NCBI GenBank assembly: GCA_023634235.1
Contig: JAMKCF010000061.1
Coordinates: 310,001 to 374,000, forward strand
Source: Pisaster brevispinus
Taxonomy: Eukaryota; Echinodermata; Asteroidea; Forcipulatida; Asteriidae
Direction of reading: 5' to 3'
DNA length: 64,000 nt
In this document: positions 35,197 through 46,944 of the stretch, piece by piece
Numbering within the stretch: the first letter of the stretch is position 1
Layout of the letters: every line of letters begins with the position of its first letter
Position numbers and translations under genes: made by a program
The notes under the pieces: generated by a model
Seen by the model: the letters and a program-made list of their open reading frames with translations, nothing else
Database searches by the model: none
Told to the model about the DNA's origin: nothing

Positions 35197-37163
35197 CTAG
35201 ACATTAAGTGTTTGTGAACAAACACAAAGCTGTTCCGTTTTGTTGTACTTTGATTAACTGATCCAGACATTTAAACTGAGCCTAAATTCAAGATTGAACG
35301 ATATGGTTCCACTTCTGGTTGACCCGGAATTAAAGGTCAACATGGGGTTACGGTAACCCAAGGCTTATCTTCATTGCTCAAAGGGTTTATAACTGAAAAC
35401 AAAGAAAATCGGCTCTGTAGTTCTTGAGATATGGTCCCACTTCCGGTTGACCTAGAAGTAAGATCAACATTGGGTCACGGTAGAACAAGGCTAATCTTCA
35501 ATGCTCAAAGACTCTATCACTGAAAAAAATTTGAAAATGGGTTGTGTTATTCTGGAGTAATGATCCCACTTCCGGTTGACCCGGAAGGAAAGGTTAACAT
35601 GGGGTCATGGTAACCCTAGTTTAATATTCAATGCTTAAAGGGTATATAACTGAAACAAATTGAAAATTGGCTAAGTAATTATTGAGATATAGGCCCACTT
35701 CCAGTTGACCCGGAAGTAAAGGTCAACATGGGGTCAGGGTTACCCAAGTTCAATCTTTAAAGCTCAAATGATCTATAACTGAAAAGAAATTGAAAATCGG
35801 TTGTGTAGTTCTTGAGATATGGTCCCACTTCCGGTTGACCCCTAGTAAAGGTCAACATTGGGTCACGATTTCCCAAAACTAATCTCCAATGCCAAGGAGT
35901 CTATAACTGAAAAACGTTTTTAAATCGGTTTTGTAGTTCTTGAGATATGGTCTCACTTCCGGTTGACCCGGAAGTAAAGGTCAACATGGGGTCATGGTTA
36001 CCCAAGGCTGATCTTTGGTGCCCAAGGAGTCTATAACTGAAAAAAGTTTGAAAATCGGTTGTGTAGTTCTTGAGATATGGCCCACTTCTGGTTGACCCCT
36101 AAGTAAAGGTCAACATTGGGTCACGGTTTCCCAAAGCTAATCTCCAATGCCCAAGGAGTCTATAACTGAAAAATGTTTGAAAATCGGTTGTGTAGTTCTT
36201 GAGATATGGTCCCACTTCCGGTTGACCCCTAAATAAAGGTCAACATTGGGTCACGTTTTCCCAAAGCTAATCTCCAATGCCCAAGGAGTCTATAACTGAT
36301 AAAAGTATGAAAATCGGCTGTGTACTTCTTGAGATATGGTGCTGCAAAGATTAACTAGTTAAATATTCAAATGTAGCGCCCGGGACAAAATCGTCGAGCG
36401 CCCTGGGCAACAGAATCACGACATACATGTACACATGCACAAGCCACCGTTTCAATACGCTATAGATCGATATTTTTGTATAAATAGTGTGCAGCGACTG
36501 GTACCCAGAAGTCGGCTATTTCGTTACGGCATTTCGCGTGCATTTTTCTCTGTGTCGCAGGGCATCCTGACTACATTTTTAGTCGATGAACGGAACCTTG
36601 TCTCCAAGCCATTGGTGTCTGATTTGTCACTGAATCGTTAATTATCGTGGAAATTTTTCTACTTTGATTAGTTTTAATAACCAGGAACATCTCTTATTAA
36701 AAGCAATTAACTTTTCAAAACAGTTTATGTAATTTAGGAAACTAAATCGTAATTTTAATTGAAAATATCGTGTTTTTGACTGTCAAAACATTTGTCCTTT
36801 CAGCGCCAAGTGTTTTGTACACAGAACAAAAACGCGCCAACAAATGACGTCATTGATGACGTTTTATTAATTTTTTGCCAAGCTACAGAGCTACATAATA
36901 AGACGAGTCTATATTGGAAAACAGTTTGAGGATCAGACATATACTTCTTGAGATATGGTGGGAACAAGATTGCCTAATTAAATATTCATGTCATTATAAC
37001 TCAGCTAATTAATGAAGAACTTGAACAATTTTACTCTTAGCATAATTTCATGTTCTAAGCTTCAATTTGATGTAAGATCTGAATCTCCCATATCTATTAT
37101 TTTAGAGCTTAGGTTCGTACAAAATCGTGTACAAAAGCTATGGCAATTTTGACAGAAACAAAG

Positions 37164-37195
<32 letters not shown>

Positions 37196-37250
37196 TAATA
37201 ATCCCAACAAAAACAAAACCTGTTCCGACTGCTAAGTCGGAACAGCTAAT
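35197..37250 (+). mobile_element. Helentron/HINE-like element, AGCTGTTCCG family
   Basis: Starts CTAGACATTAA, 5' hairpin GTGTTTGTgaACAAACAC (35208-35225), then AGCTGTTCCG (35228-35237). Eight copies of a ~129-bp minisatellite follow (cores at about 35310, 35438, 35567, 35696, 35826, 35954, 36083, 36212). After a unique region with TGACGTCA come an (AAT)n tract (about 37163-37200) and the 3' hairpin CTGTTCCGACT...AGTCGGAACAG (37220-37245). Homology with the other copies runs slightly past the hairpin ('agtgacatgcaagg'), so the exact 3' end may be later. No transposase. Confidence 0.7.
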
Positions 37251-37457
37251 AAATAAAATCGGAATTAAGTGACATGCAAGGTTTGGCAATACTGATTAAC
37301 AGAACATAGCCACAAGGATAAAATAACTTGCGATTCTTATTTATTATTACTTCGATCATCTCGGCACAGCATTAATTTCATGCTACTTCCCTAAAGCCTG
37401 TATAAATACAAAACTGTCAACAACAAAACATTTGTTTTCATTTAAATTAAGACCAAC

Positions 37458-37558
37458 CTGAGAATGTTTCTACATACATCTTGACATAATTGACTTTGCT
37501 GCAACAGTGGGGTCCCCAACGCCCACAGTGACAATGACAGTACTGTTGCCAATTTCAT
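37458..37558 (-). CDS. Possible signal-peptide first exon
   Basis: ATG at 37558 opens MKLATVLSLSLWALGTPLLQ then QSQLCQDVCRNIL, ending CTCAG/gttggt in phase 2. Residues 3-20 look like a secretory signal. The phase matches the start of the acidic exon at 17589, which needs two bases before its first T (AG+T). It could therefore be the start of the CUB gene with a ~20 kb repeat-filled intron. The donor is weak and intermediate exons are possible. Confidence 0.3.
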
Positions 37559-37599
37559 ATAGTCTTGTTTGCCTTGTTTTTGGTTTTTCTGGTTTGAAT

Positions 37600-38813
37600 C
37601 AAAGAAAAATAAAACGGTTACATCAGGATGAAAAGTTTAAAGCTTTAAACTTTACTTCAAAGATATTGATAGCGTGCTAGTAACAGCAACATTATAAATG
37701 TAGTAGAATTAAAAATGTGTAGCACGTACAAATACTTTTATTAACACAGTGTTGTGTCCTTCCTTGTCTCACATGAAATCTATCAGTAAACGTAATGTCC
37801 AATCAAGAACCTTCCCAAACCACAGCCCTCACTATAATCTCTCATATATCTTCATAAACACCAGATCCATCTTCTTAAATTTAAGATTAGGAACCAGCCA
37901 GAGCTCAAGTCGGAAACCATTAGTCAGGTCAGAAAGGGATCTTTTTACAAAAAGTGCCATACATAAACAATTCTTACTCTAATCGTGTACACACACTTAT
38001 TCAATACTTTTAAAATAACACTCAATAATTAAGCCAAACCAGCAAATAATTACTTTACACCCTCAATTTGTCCGTTGATAATATGAACATGTCTTTCCAT
38101 TATACATACATCTTACTTAGACTTTGGTATACAAGCTTTTTTGTAGAGGGAAAACTACATTATTCCCCTTGCCAAGTTTTCTAGAACATATCATAAAGGG
38201 ATGGATTCATTGTTTTTTCTTGGAAGAATCAAAACATCTCGTTTTCAAGAAACATAACATAAATGGATGGTTAATCATTAGTTTTGGAAGAGTCCATTCA
38301 TTCTAATCATCTAGTTATCAAGAAACACATCATAAAGGGAGGGTACATCATTGGTTATTGGAAGAGTACATTCATTCCGATCCTTTAGTTTACAAGAAAC
38401 ATATCATTAAGTGATGGTACCTCTTTGGCTGTCTAAAGTTTGGTTTAACACAAAATATCATGACAGGTAATTAATTAGTAGAAATACTTGATCATTAAAA
38501 ATATGAATTGAATGGGTCTGGCAAGAGTCAAAGGAGTTAATTCCATGTCAGCCTCCGATACTCAATCTGTACCTTTTTTACTATTAAAGAACATAATACA
38601 TTTACCCTAAAATTGTTTACCATAACACAAATAGTTGTTAAGTTTTTAATCTATAAACCAGATTAAGTTGACTTGACTTTTTTGACATCATAATTTGTGA
38701 CACACCACTGCATGGTCAAGTGTTTCTTGAAAAAAATACAATGGCTTTACAATAGAAACAACATCCATGAGAAGATGAGAAGCCCTAACAATTCTATAAC
38801 ACGTAGAGAAACT
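37600..38813. other. Nothing recognised
   Basis: AT-rich sequence with diffuse direct repeats of 'ggaagagtacattcattc' type around 38160-38420. No exon is supportable. Confidence 0.4.
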
Positions 38814-38885
38814 TCAAATTATTGGCCTTAATTGGTTTTTAAATATTTTGTAATCGTTCTTGACATAATCAGTAAGTCTGCCGTC
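38814..38885 (-). CDS. Unidentified gene, terminal exon
   Basis: Acceptor 'ccaatgtttacag' then 24 codons DGRLTDYVKNDYKIFKNQLR-PII ending TGA (38816-38814), phase 0 start. It joins in frame to the exon at 39668. No polyadenylation signal was assigned. The family is not recognised. Confidence 0.5.
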   Translation of the reverse strand, partial: DGRLTDYVKNDYKIFKNQLRPII

Positions 38886-39667
38886 CTGTAAACATTGGGA
38901 AGCATTAATAAAACAAAAAGTTTGTTAAAAAATACAATATTTTTTAAACTTAAGAATTCTGCTTCAGAGTTACAAAAAACCTAATACTTGTAACTGTAAC
39001 AAGTTCATTTCTCAATACATGAAGGGCTCAGGGAATCGATACTGAATATTAGTGTTTTTTTTATACCACAATGTTTTTAATAAATATGCATGAAAACAGA
39101 TAATGCATCGACAAGATCCAAACCCATGTCATCATGTATTGCTTCCTGTCCAAATTGCTCTATATATTTCTCTTTACTGTGCATGGATTGAGAAGGCCTG
39201 AATTCCAACCTTTTCCAAATCAAAAATCCAATTTATGCCCAGGTTAATTTTTCAATTTATTTTTTCGTGGTAATCTGGTAAAGATTATTATTTATATGAC
39301 ATCAATTTTGAACAACAAAGGATTATCGGTAGGATCTGGGCAAGGTTACACACATACGCATACTCAGTCTGGTTGATTTGTGGGAGTCAGATTTTCTTTG
39401 AGCAAGTTGATGTTACAGGAATATTTCCAGTAAAAATTAATATTGATCTCAGTTTTTAGGCAAACAGAGACTAGACCTTTCATCCCACAAAATGCTTCCC
39501 GGGACTTTGCCAATTGGACCACACTGGGGCTTTGCCCCTGGACCCCTCCAATTACATTTCTTTGAGCCCCGCCCCCCTTCCAAAGACATAATCCTGGGTG
39601 TGCCAAGAAATAATAAGAACAAATATATTCAGAAATATAAACTTTCTGGCTAAGAAATAAGTCTTAC

Positions 39668-39781
39668 CGAGTTGGAGAGGGAGTCCATGGAACCAAACAG
39701 ACCCACAATGAAGTAGACAGAGTTATCCTTGTTACAAAACTCTACAATGTCATTGTACAGGGTGTTCTCATCCAACTTGTC
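39668..39781 (-). CDS. Unidentified gene, internal exon
   Basis: 114 nt, phase 0-0, acceptor 'gatctgcag', donor TCG/gtaag. Reads DKLDENTLYNDIVEFCNKDN then SVYFIVGLFGSMDSLSNS. Both splice sites are strong and the frame is open. The composition looks like a folded globular domain with a hydrophobic strand (VYFIVGLFG), but no family is recognised. Confidence 0.6.
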
Positions 39782-39999
39782 CTGCAGATCAAAACAACAT
39801 GATACCTCAGTATAAACTAACAACAACATCCAAAACTGGATTTGTCTCATTGATACAAATTAAATATATACACTTAAGACAAGACTAAGACTATGGTCCA
39901 ATTCTAGAGTTGTATGAGCAGAAAATATTGCTTGACAAATCGTGTCACAAATAGTTAGCAAATCATTATAAATTACATGGTATTTTTGGCTTGTAATTT

Positions 40000-40809
40000 C
40001 CTTCAATGGGAAGGGTGCAACTCTTTCTCTGATCAACTACTCACGATAGAACCTACACACAGCTAAATACCCATCCAGGGTAATAGCATGCCATCCAAAG
40101 CCCTTATCTACTAGCAAGAGCCTGTTTCATTAAATATCTGAACATTTGCAAAGTCCTTTTTAGATTTTTGAGACCAGGGTGCAATTTCATTGCACTGCTT
40201 ACAACAGACTTCTGTGCTTATGGCAACCTGTGAAGTGCCTGATTGTTGTGCCCGTAAGTGCAGAAATCCACAGTAAGAAGCAGCATGGGGTTGGGCAAAC
40301 AAAGTTGAACATATTGCTTAACAGTTTCTGCTTAGCAGAAATGAGCAGGATACAAGTCACAAATGGTACATGAAATAAGGTGTTTAGGCTGGTAACCTTA
40401 ATCTGGTGAAAACATTTTTGTCATGCTTAGCTACTTTTTGTGCTTACAAGCAATTTTATGAAATAGAGCTGTGGGGTCAGATTGAATACAAGGTCCTGTC
40501 TATCTATATCATTCTGTGCTAGCAAGAAATAGAATCAGCAAAACGAGGCATATGTCACTAATTTCTGGACAAAAGACTTACAAAGAAAGGAATACCTTTC
40601 AGTTGTCTGATTTCAATTAGGCCCCTCTCTGTTTCCCACTTCAGTGAAACTGATTTTAATCTTAAAGTATGAGAAGAGATCAAACTACAGAATAAATGAA
40701 TCAGTTACCTTTATATATTTTTCACGTAAGAGCCTAGACTCTTTTAGGAGTTTATGAGGAAGATTGGTGTTGTATTCAAAATCTTAAATGATAGTTGTTT
40801 TGCTCAAGA
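40000..40809. other. Intron, nothing recognised
   Basis: Sequence between exons of the unidentified gene; no repeat or exon seen. Confidence 0.4.
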
Positions 40810-41530
40810 GGCATGACACTTAACTATAATGTTGTGATTGGGTTAGGGTGTTCCTCTTGGACTAGTAGTGACTTGGATGAGTGATGTTGAGGCATGACAC
40901 TTAACTATAATGCTGTGATTTGGTTAGGGTGTTCCTCTTGGACTAGTAGTGACTTGGATGAGTGATGTTGAGGCATGACATCTAACTATAATGCTGTGAT
41001 TTGGTTAGGGTGTTCCTCTTGGACTAGTAGTGACTTGGATGAGTGATGTTAAGGCATGACACTTAACTATAATGTTGTGATTGGGTTAGGGTGTTCCTCT
41101 TGGACTAGTAGTGACTTGGATGAGTGATGTTGAGGCATGACACTTAACTATAATGCTGTGATTTGGTAAGGGTGTTCCTCTTGGACTAGTAGTGACTTGG
41201 ATGAGTGATGTTGAGGCATGACACTTAACTATAATGTTGTGATTGGGTTAGGGTGTTCCTCATGGAATAGTAGTGACTTGGATGAGTGATGTTGAGGCAT
41301 GACACTTAACTATAATGTTGTGATTGGGTTAGGGTGTTCCTCTTGGACTAGTAGTGACTTGGATGAGTGATGTTGAGGCATGACACTTAACTATAATGTT
41401 GTGATTGGGTTAGGGTGTTCCTCTTGGACTAGTAGTGACTTGGATGAGTGATGTTGAGGCATGACACTTAACTATAATGTTGTGATTGGGATAGGGTGTT
41501 ACTCTTGGACTAGTTGTGACTTGGATGAGT
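40810..41530. repeat. Minisatellite, 81-bp unit, 9 copies
   Basis: 'ggcatgacacttaactataa' starts at 40810, 40891, 40972, 41053, 41134, 41215, 41296, 41377 and 41458, an exact 81-bp period with few substitutions. It lies in an intron of the unidentified gene. The plus frame has stops, so it is not coding. Confidence 0.95.
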
Positions 41531-41810
41531 AATTTACCTCATGTGACATGGTCTCTTAGCTTCAAAAGACTCTGTCTCTGGTACACCCAAGTATCCTTAG
41601 GTTGCACAAATCTCAGTCACACTCCATGTTTTACATCTGAAGCTTTTCACCACCTAAGTGTGATGATTTTCCTTAACATTATTCAGGGACAGTGGTTTCT
41701 TGTTTTACCTACAAACTATAATAAAGAGAGTCACTGATTTGATTTATGTAAGCATTTTGTGAGAGAATTTTATTTATTGATGTTTTTGTTTGGGGTAGGG
41801 GTAGGGTAGA

Positions 41811-41898
41811 CCTCCTGATAGCTCAGTTGGTAGAGGGCCAGTACGCTAATCCAGAGGTTGTTGATTCAAGTCCCGCTCCAGTCAAATTTTTTGTTTCA
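41811..41898 (+). repeat. tRNA-derived SINE head (tRNA-Asn-like)
   Basis: 'tagctcagttggtagag' (A box) and 'gttgattcaagtcccgc' (B box) with the tail 'ttttttgtttcaaaccc'. Resembles tRNA-Asn in layout, but the anticodon stem is mismatched, so it is not a functional tRNA. Confidence 0.65.
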
Positions 41899-42123
41899 AA
41901 CCCTACTTTTTAATAATTTACCCAGTCAGTTTTTGTTGTAGTTTATTACTTGATATTTAATATTAGAGTCACATCCCTATAAGGTAATCCCCAGGCTGCC
42001 GTTTTCAGGTTGTATTGTAAGCTTGGGTGTGATTCCTGGCTACGCAGCAGCTAACAGTTGTATGGCTTCTGACTGGCACCCCTGAACAAACATATTGACT
42101 AATAGGGAGACCGCCAACATAGG

Positions 42124-42215
42124 GCTGGATAGTTCAGTTGGTAGAGCACGGGTACCTTAATCTGGAGGTTGTTGGTTCAAGTCCCCCTCCAGTAAATAGT
42201 TCTTTGTTCAAACCC
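42124..42215 (+). repeat. tRNA-derived SINE head, second copy
   Basis: 'tagttcagttggtagagcac' and 'gttggttcaagtccccctcc', with the tail 'ctttgttcaaaccc'. Same family as 41811-41898, diverged. Lies just downstream (in transcription sense) of an exon of the unidentified gene. Confidence 0.65.
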
Positions 42216-42322
42216 AAATCTTTTGATAACATTACACAATTATAAATATTTAAAAAAACAGGGTGTGACCTTAAGTTGCCCCAAAATCCATCAAAAAACT
42301 GTATACAATGTTTTAAACTTAC

Positions 42323-42462
42323 CTGGCGTATGCAGGAGATGTTGCTGGTTAATATAGTGGTATGATTGGGTGAGTCACAGGCTGGATTCTCAGGAAGGTC
42401 CCACATGCACAGGTTGGCACTGAAGCGCCTGATAAATCCATCCACAGTCTGTTGAGTCTCAC
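42323..42462 (-). CDS. Unidentified gene, internal exon
   Basis: 140 nt, acceptor 'gcatctgaaatag', donor CAG/gtaagt. Starts in phase 1 and ends in phase 0. Reads ETQQTVDGFIRRFSANLCMW then DLPENPACDSPNHTTILTSN and ISCIRQ. There are three Cys and possible N-glycosylation sites (NHT, NIS), which would fit an extracellular or lumenal domain. Family not recognised. Phase matches the exons on both sides. Confidence 0.6.
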
Positions 42463-43780
42463 CTATTTCAGATGCAGACACTTAGCATCAAACTAATCAC
42501 CAAGCTCACCTATGGAAACAATGATGTTGACAAAACAAGTCAGAAATAAAAGGTTACACTAACTGTTGTGCAAGGTAACACTAACCATTGTGCAATTAAA
42601 TAAATGACCAATAAAAGTCCTGTTTGGTAAACACAAATGCCCAACAAGCCAGTCCGTTTCTTGACGTTTGTCCAAGGTAGTAAAAAAAACATAGTCTTTT
42701 ACCCCACTCAACACCAAGTTCTGAGATTCCTCGTTTCAAGATACTCCAGTAGTGTAATCCACATTGTCGTGAGAAAACCCTGTCACTGCTAGAGGGCGCT
42801 ATCATTCCTATAACCACTATCACTCACCCCTGTAACCACTATCACCCCACAAACCGCTATCACAGGATCGTATCGGGAGTTTTGCACAGTCAAAGTATGT
42901 GACCCACTCCATGCATATATTCAACATGTGGATCAAGAAAAACTACTAAGAGCACTAATGGGAAAATATTGTCGCCTACATGTATATGGAACAAATGTTG
43001 GACATAGCATGCACTTGACAATATGCATTGCTCTTTACGAGTGCATGGAAGAAGAAAATAGTGCTACAACATGTATTTCTTGGACATTAGCAAGATCCAG
43101 AGAAAAGAAACAGCCAAGTCCTGATGAAAGAACTGAACATCAGAACTGAGATATTTAAATGTGGTTGCACATTTTCTTTTTTTGAGGGGGAATTTTTAGG
43201 CCTTTCAAAATTATAAGGGACACAGGTAAATTAAATCAACGCCGCTCTTCACCAACCAACAAGAGTATTCGGCATGCAGCAACCCTTTGAAACTGTTAAT
43301 AAACTTATACTGAACATGTTGACTTAATTTAAAAACTAGTTTACAGCTAAGCCATGAGACGATCAAAATAACAATAAATAATAATAATGAAAAACTTATA
43401 AAGCGCACAAATCCACAAAAGTGTTAATCGCAAGAATACAAACAATAACATATACATGAACAAAAATATAAATGGAAACTTGGGCCTAAGCTTAGAAAAA
43501 ATCCAGTAAACAATACATGTAGTAAAGAAATACAAATTCAAATATAAGAAAACACAGGTAAAAACAATACTTTAATAAAATATTTGATTAAAAGGATGAG
43601 TCTTTAGGTTTTCTTAAAATAGGTGAAAAGAAACATGATTTTTACTGGTGACGGCAATATGTTCCATAGGCATGGTGCAGCATGTGAGAAAGATTGGTCT
43701 GCCCATGAATGATTGGATATGGGCTCAATAAGGAGGTTAGACTTGTAAGACTAGTTAGTGAGTGATTTATAAACAAAAAG

Positions 43781-44176
43781 CAGCTACTGGGTTACACAAT
43801 GGAAGTACATGGCTACTGGGTTACACAATGGAAGTACATGGCTACTGGGTTACACATTGGAAGTACACAGCTACTGGGTTACACAATGGAAGTACACAGC
43901 TACTGGGTTGGACAATGGAAGTACACAGCTACTGGGTTACACAATGGAAGTACACAGCTACTGGGTTACACAATGGAAGTACACGGCTACTGGGTTACAC
44001 AATGGAAGTACACAGCTACTGGGTTACACAATGGAAGTACTTGGCTACTGGGTTACACAATGGAAGTACACAGCTACTGGGTTGGACAATGGAAGTACAC
44101 AGCTACTGGGTTACACAATGGAAGTACACAGCTACTGGGTTACACAATGGAAGTACATGGCTACTGGGTTTCACAA
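43781..44176. repeat. Minisatellite, 29-bp unit, ~14 copies
   Basis: 'gctactgggttacacaatgg' recurs every 29 bp from 43782 to 44159. Since 29 is not a multiple of three and the unit lacks stops, all three plus-strand frames are open and give the same peptide cycle (YWVTQWKYTATGLHNGSTQL). These ORFs are artefacts of the period, not evidence of a gene. Confidence 0.95.
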
Positions 44177-44179
44177 AAA

Positions 44180-44575
44180 ACCAATGGCATTCCGCCAGTG
44201 GTAGCCAACTGGTATACAATTAGCGGCCTGACTCTGTGTAATCGACAGCGGACCACCAACATCTGCAACCAAAGCCATACCAATAAAGGCCTGCTGCTCA
44301 AAAAACAACAGCGGACCGTCATCCGCAACCTGTGATATACCACCAGAGCCCTGCCGCCCAAAAATTGATGGCAAACCCACATGGGAAACCAGCAGCGTTT
44401 CACTACAAGCCTGCTGCCCAAAAACTTATAATGGCCATTGGTGGACCATCAGAGGGCTGCCACTAGGGAACCGTTGTCACAAATGTCTACCCACTCGCCG
44501 CTGGTCCACTGACAGAAGGATGATGATAAGCTAAGGCAGACCATCAGAGGGCTGCCACAAGCAGACTGCCAGCAC
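44180..44575. repeat. Degenerate GC-rich tandem repeat
   Basis: Irregular ~70-bp copies of 'gcggaccaccaacatctgca' and 'gcctgctgcccaaaaa', ending in 'accatcagagggctgccac' twice. Adjacent to the 29-bp minisatellite. Confidence 0.6.
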
Positions 44576-44760
44576 AAACTACCATTGTTGTACATCTGTA
44601 CTGTAAGTGTACAGGTAGCTGCATGTACCTTATAGTCTGTCTGTATGGTTGTATCGTAGGGTGAATATTGAACTTGAAATCAACATTCAGTTGGAAAGTT
44701 AGCATTATTGTCTTCTGTATTCCATGCCTATACAGTTCCATTACACACTTATACATGCAG
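44575..44760. repeat. Dispersed repeat D2, copy 1
   Basis: 'ctgtactgtaagtgtacagg' followed by 'agctgcatgtacc' matches 48165-48330. Unknown class. Confidence 0.65.
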
Positions 44761-44829
44761 TAGGGCCTATTGCTTCAACATAAATTAAAGCAGCTAAAGT
44801 ACATGTAGGTACCCCCCCCCCCCCCCCCC

Positions 44830-45066
44830 CAGTTACAGGCCTGGAGCTCCTGGGGCTGAAACAGTCCAGGAGGATGTAGGCAAGGGTATCATCCACTAGG
44901 AGCCAGGGTAGTAGAGCAGAATGCACTACATTCCCAACTTTTTACAAACATTTTTTGATTAAGTGCCTTGCTCAAGGACACAAGTGTCATTACCAGGATT
45001 CGAACCCACACTATGGTGATGAAAACATGGGCTCGATGAACTAAAGCGCTAAGCCACGACACGCCA
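44830..45066 (-). repeat. tRNA-derived SINE, minus strand
   Basis: The minus strand starts 'gtgtcgtggcttagcgcttt' (A box), then 'gtgggttcgaatcctgg' (B box) and 'gtccttgagcaaggcactta', a tail word of marine-invertebrate SINEs. It runs to a C19 tract at 44812-44830. Confidence 0.8.
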
Positions 45067-45449
45067 ATTGATGATATTTATCAGAAGAATAACCTGCCTA
45101 GTTTGGATCTAAAAAGCAGACTCAAAGTTATCCATGCATACTACATGTCATTCACATAACACAAAGACTTAAATATAGAATTTGGTATTTCCACATTAGC
45201 AATGTTCACAGTCAGACTTATACCAGTACCAGGTAGGGAGTGTCGCTGTGTAATAGTCCAACAGATCATTGCTTGAATATCCTACTCATCTGCATGTAAC
45301 AGATTGGATGCTGTGTTTCTAGCCATCTTCTTCTGTCATAATTCAAGTAAGTTGATTAAGAATAGTCAAAGGTAATCTGGGTGGATTTTGTTAAGATTTC
45401 TTTGAGGAATAATGAGTTTATTCAAATAAACCACACCCAGTGAACGTAC

Positions 45450-45495
45450 CGTAATCTTTGGCATTGAAGCTGCCAGGGGTATAGACCAAGGACAC
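45450..45495 (-). CDS. Unidentified gene, short internal exon
   Basis: 46 nt between acceptor 'gctatgccgatatag' and the strong donor TACG/gtacgt. Reads VSLVYTPGSFNAKDY plus one base (phase 1), which matches the phase-1 start of the exon at 42462 (G+GT). Upstream exons are not certain. Confidence 0.45.
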
Positions 45496-45499
45496 CTAT

Positions 45500-46944
45500 A
45501 TCGGCATAGCAAAATCATTGTTTCCATGTATAAGCAAAAAACAGGACAGCATGCAAAGTGGTACTGAACTGTACCAATGCTCTACCCAATGATGTCTCTA
45601 TGTGTTTATACATGAATCCTTTCACTCTAGTCTCACTTTCTAACATACGCTGAAGTGCTAAATATTAGCAATTTACAAAAATGGATCATACTGATTTTCT
45701 GGACAATCTCAATTACTTTGTTTCAATTGTACTGTGTAGCTGTCAACGTACATGTACACATAACTCATTAAATTATAGTTTTATGTTTATTGCACATGAC
45801 ACTATGTCATATTGTTCTATGCTTTAAGACTCTGCAAGTCTAATTGCATGTCATCCAGCATTAGGACCTGTTTTAATGCACAAGTTTATTTCCTTCATGC
45901 ATTCAAGCAGCATATGTGAGATCAGGTGGGACCAAAGTGGTCCAAAAAAGGTTTGAATACTTGCAACACTTGCACTGTTTATTGCACTTCGGTATTCTTG
46001 CTCAAAAACAGGTATGAACTTGGCTCATGATTTACGCGGTGTTCTTTGTGCATCAAAAAAATATTCTTGTTTCAACTGTCGACACAATTATTTAGTAGGG
46101 TTGACTTATGTTTTTTGCATATTGAGATACTTTACCAATAATCTTTCTTTTAAATGTGCACTTTTTTGTTCTGTAATATTAATATTAATACACCGGTGCA
46201 AAAGGCGGCACCCAGCATATAAGCCGAAGAAAACTTTTTGAGAGCCAAAAGTTAAGTATAAGCCACGGATTATACTCGAAGATTTTGGTAGATTTAATGA
46301 CAGTACTCTTTTGATATCAAAGTTCAAATCATTCAAAAGCTCAAACAAAGTCCTGATTTAAACATTTAAATCAGTGTGATAAAAACCAGCCAAATTCAAA
46401 CCAGTACCCAAACTGTAATTATTAAGGAAATAGTAACAGGTGTATTTTCAGTAGATTCATTATTTATCAATTAAACACTTGTACATGGTATGTCAGACAA
46501 AAAAGTTTATCTATTGCAACTGGTTATTAAGTTTTCAAAATTTAAGTTTCCTGATTAAATACTGTCAGACTATTGCCACAGGCTGGTCTAAAGTTTTCTT
46601 GGTAAATTCATGACAACAACTAGGACAGCAAAGATGCTAAAGCAAGCTGCCGATTGCCCGATAAAAAAACATTGGCCGTTGGAAAAACAAATTATTTGAT
46701 CAACTGATGTTAGGGGTGGACACATTAACAAGAATGCACTTGACCACTGCCTACTTGGTATGTAATTGGAGTCTCAGATGGGCTCAGGATGGGTGAGGGC
46801 TGACTAGGAAGAGAAACAACTAGGCAAGGAACACATGATAAGATTCATGCACACACCCAACACATTGTATAAATCATATCTTGGAGATGTGTTTGTACCT
46901 ACAATTGAGAAACTTAGAAAAGTGATCTGCCAGAAAATAATTGC
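45500..46944. other. Nothing recognised
   Basis: AT-rich, probably intronic. ORFs at 46014-46348 overlap on both strands and show no splice or domain signal. Confidence 0.4.

Noticed and set aside
37100..37560. vWA-like string in another frame near 37500
   Set aside because: A short stretch resembling a vWA strand ends in a stop after about 30 codons; the overlapping signal-peptide frame is more plausible.
41811..42215. Functional tRNA genes
   Set aside because: Good A and B boxes, but the anticodon stems mismatch and both are followed by SINE-type tails.
43762..44335. Three long overlapping plus-strand ORFs (131-178 codons)
   Set aside because: They are produced by a 29-bp tandem repeat without stops; the peptide only cycles and has no gene context.
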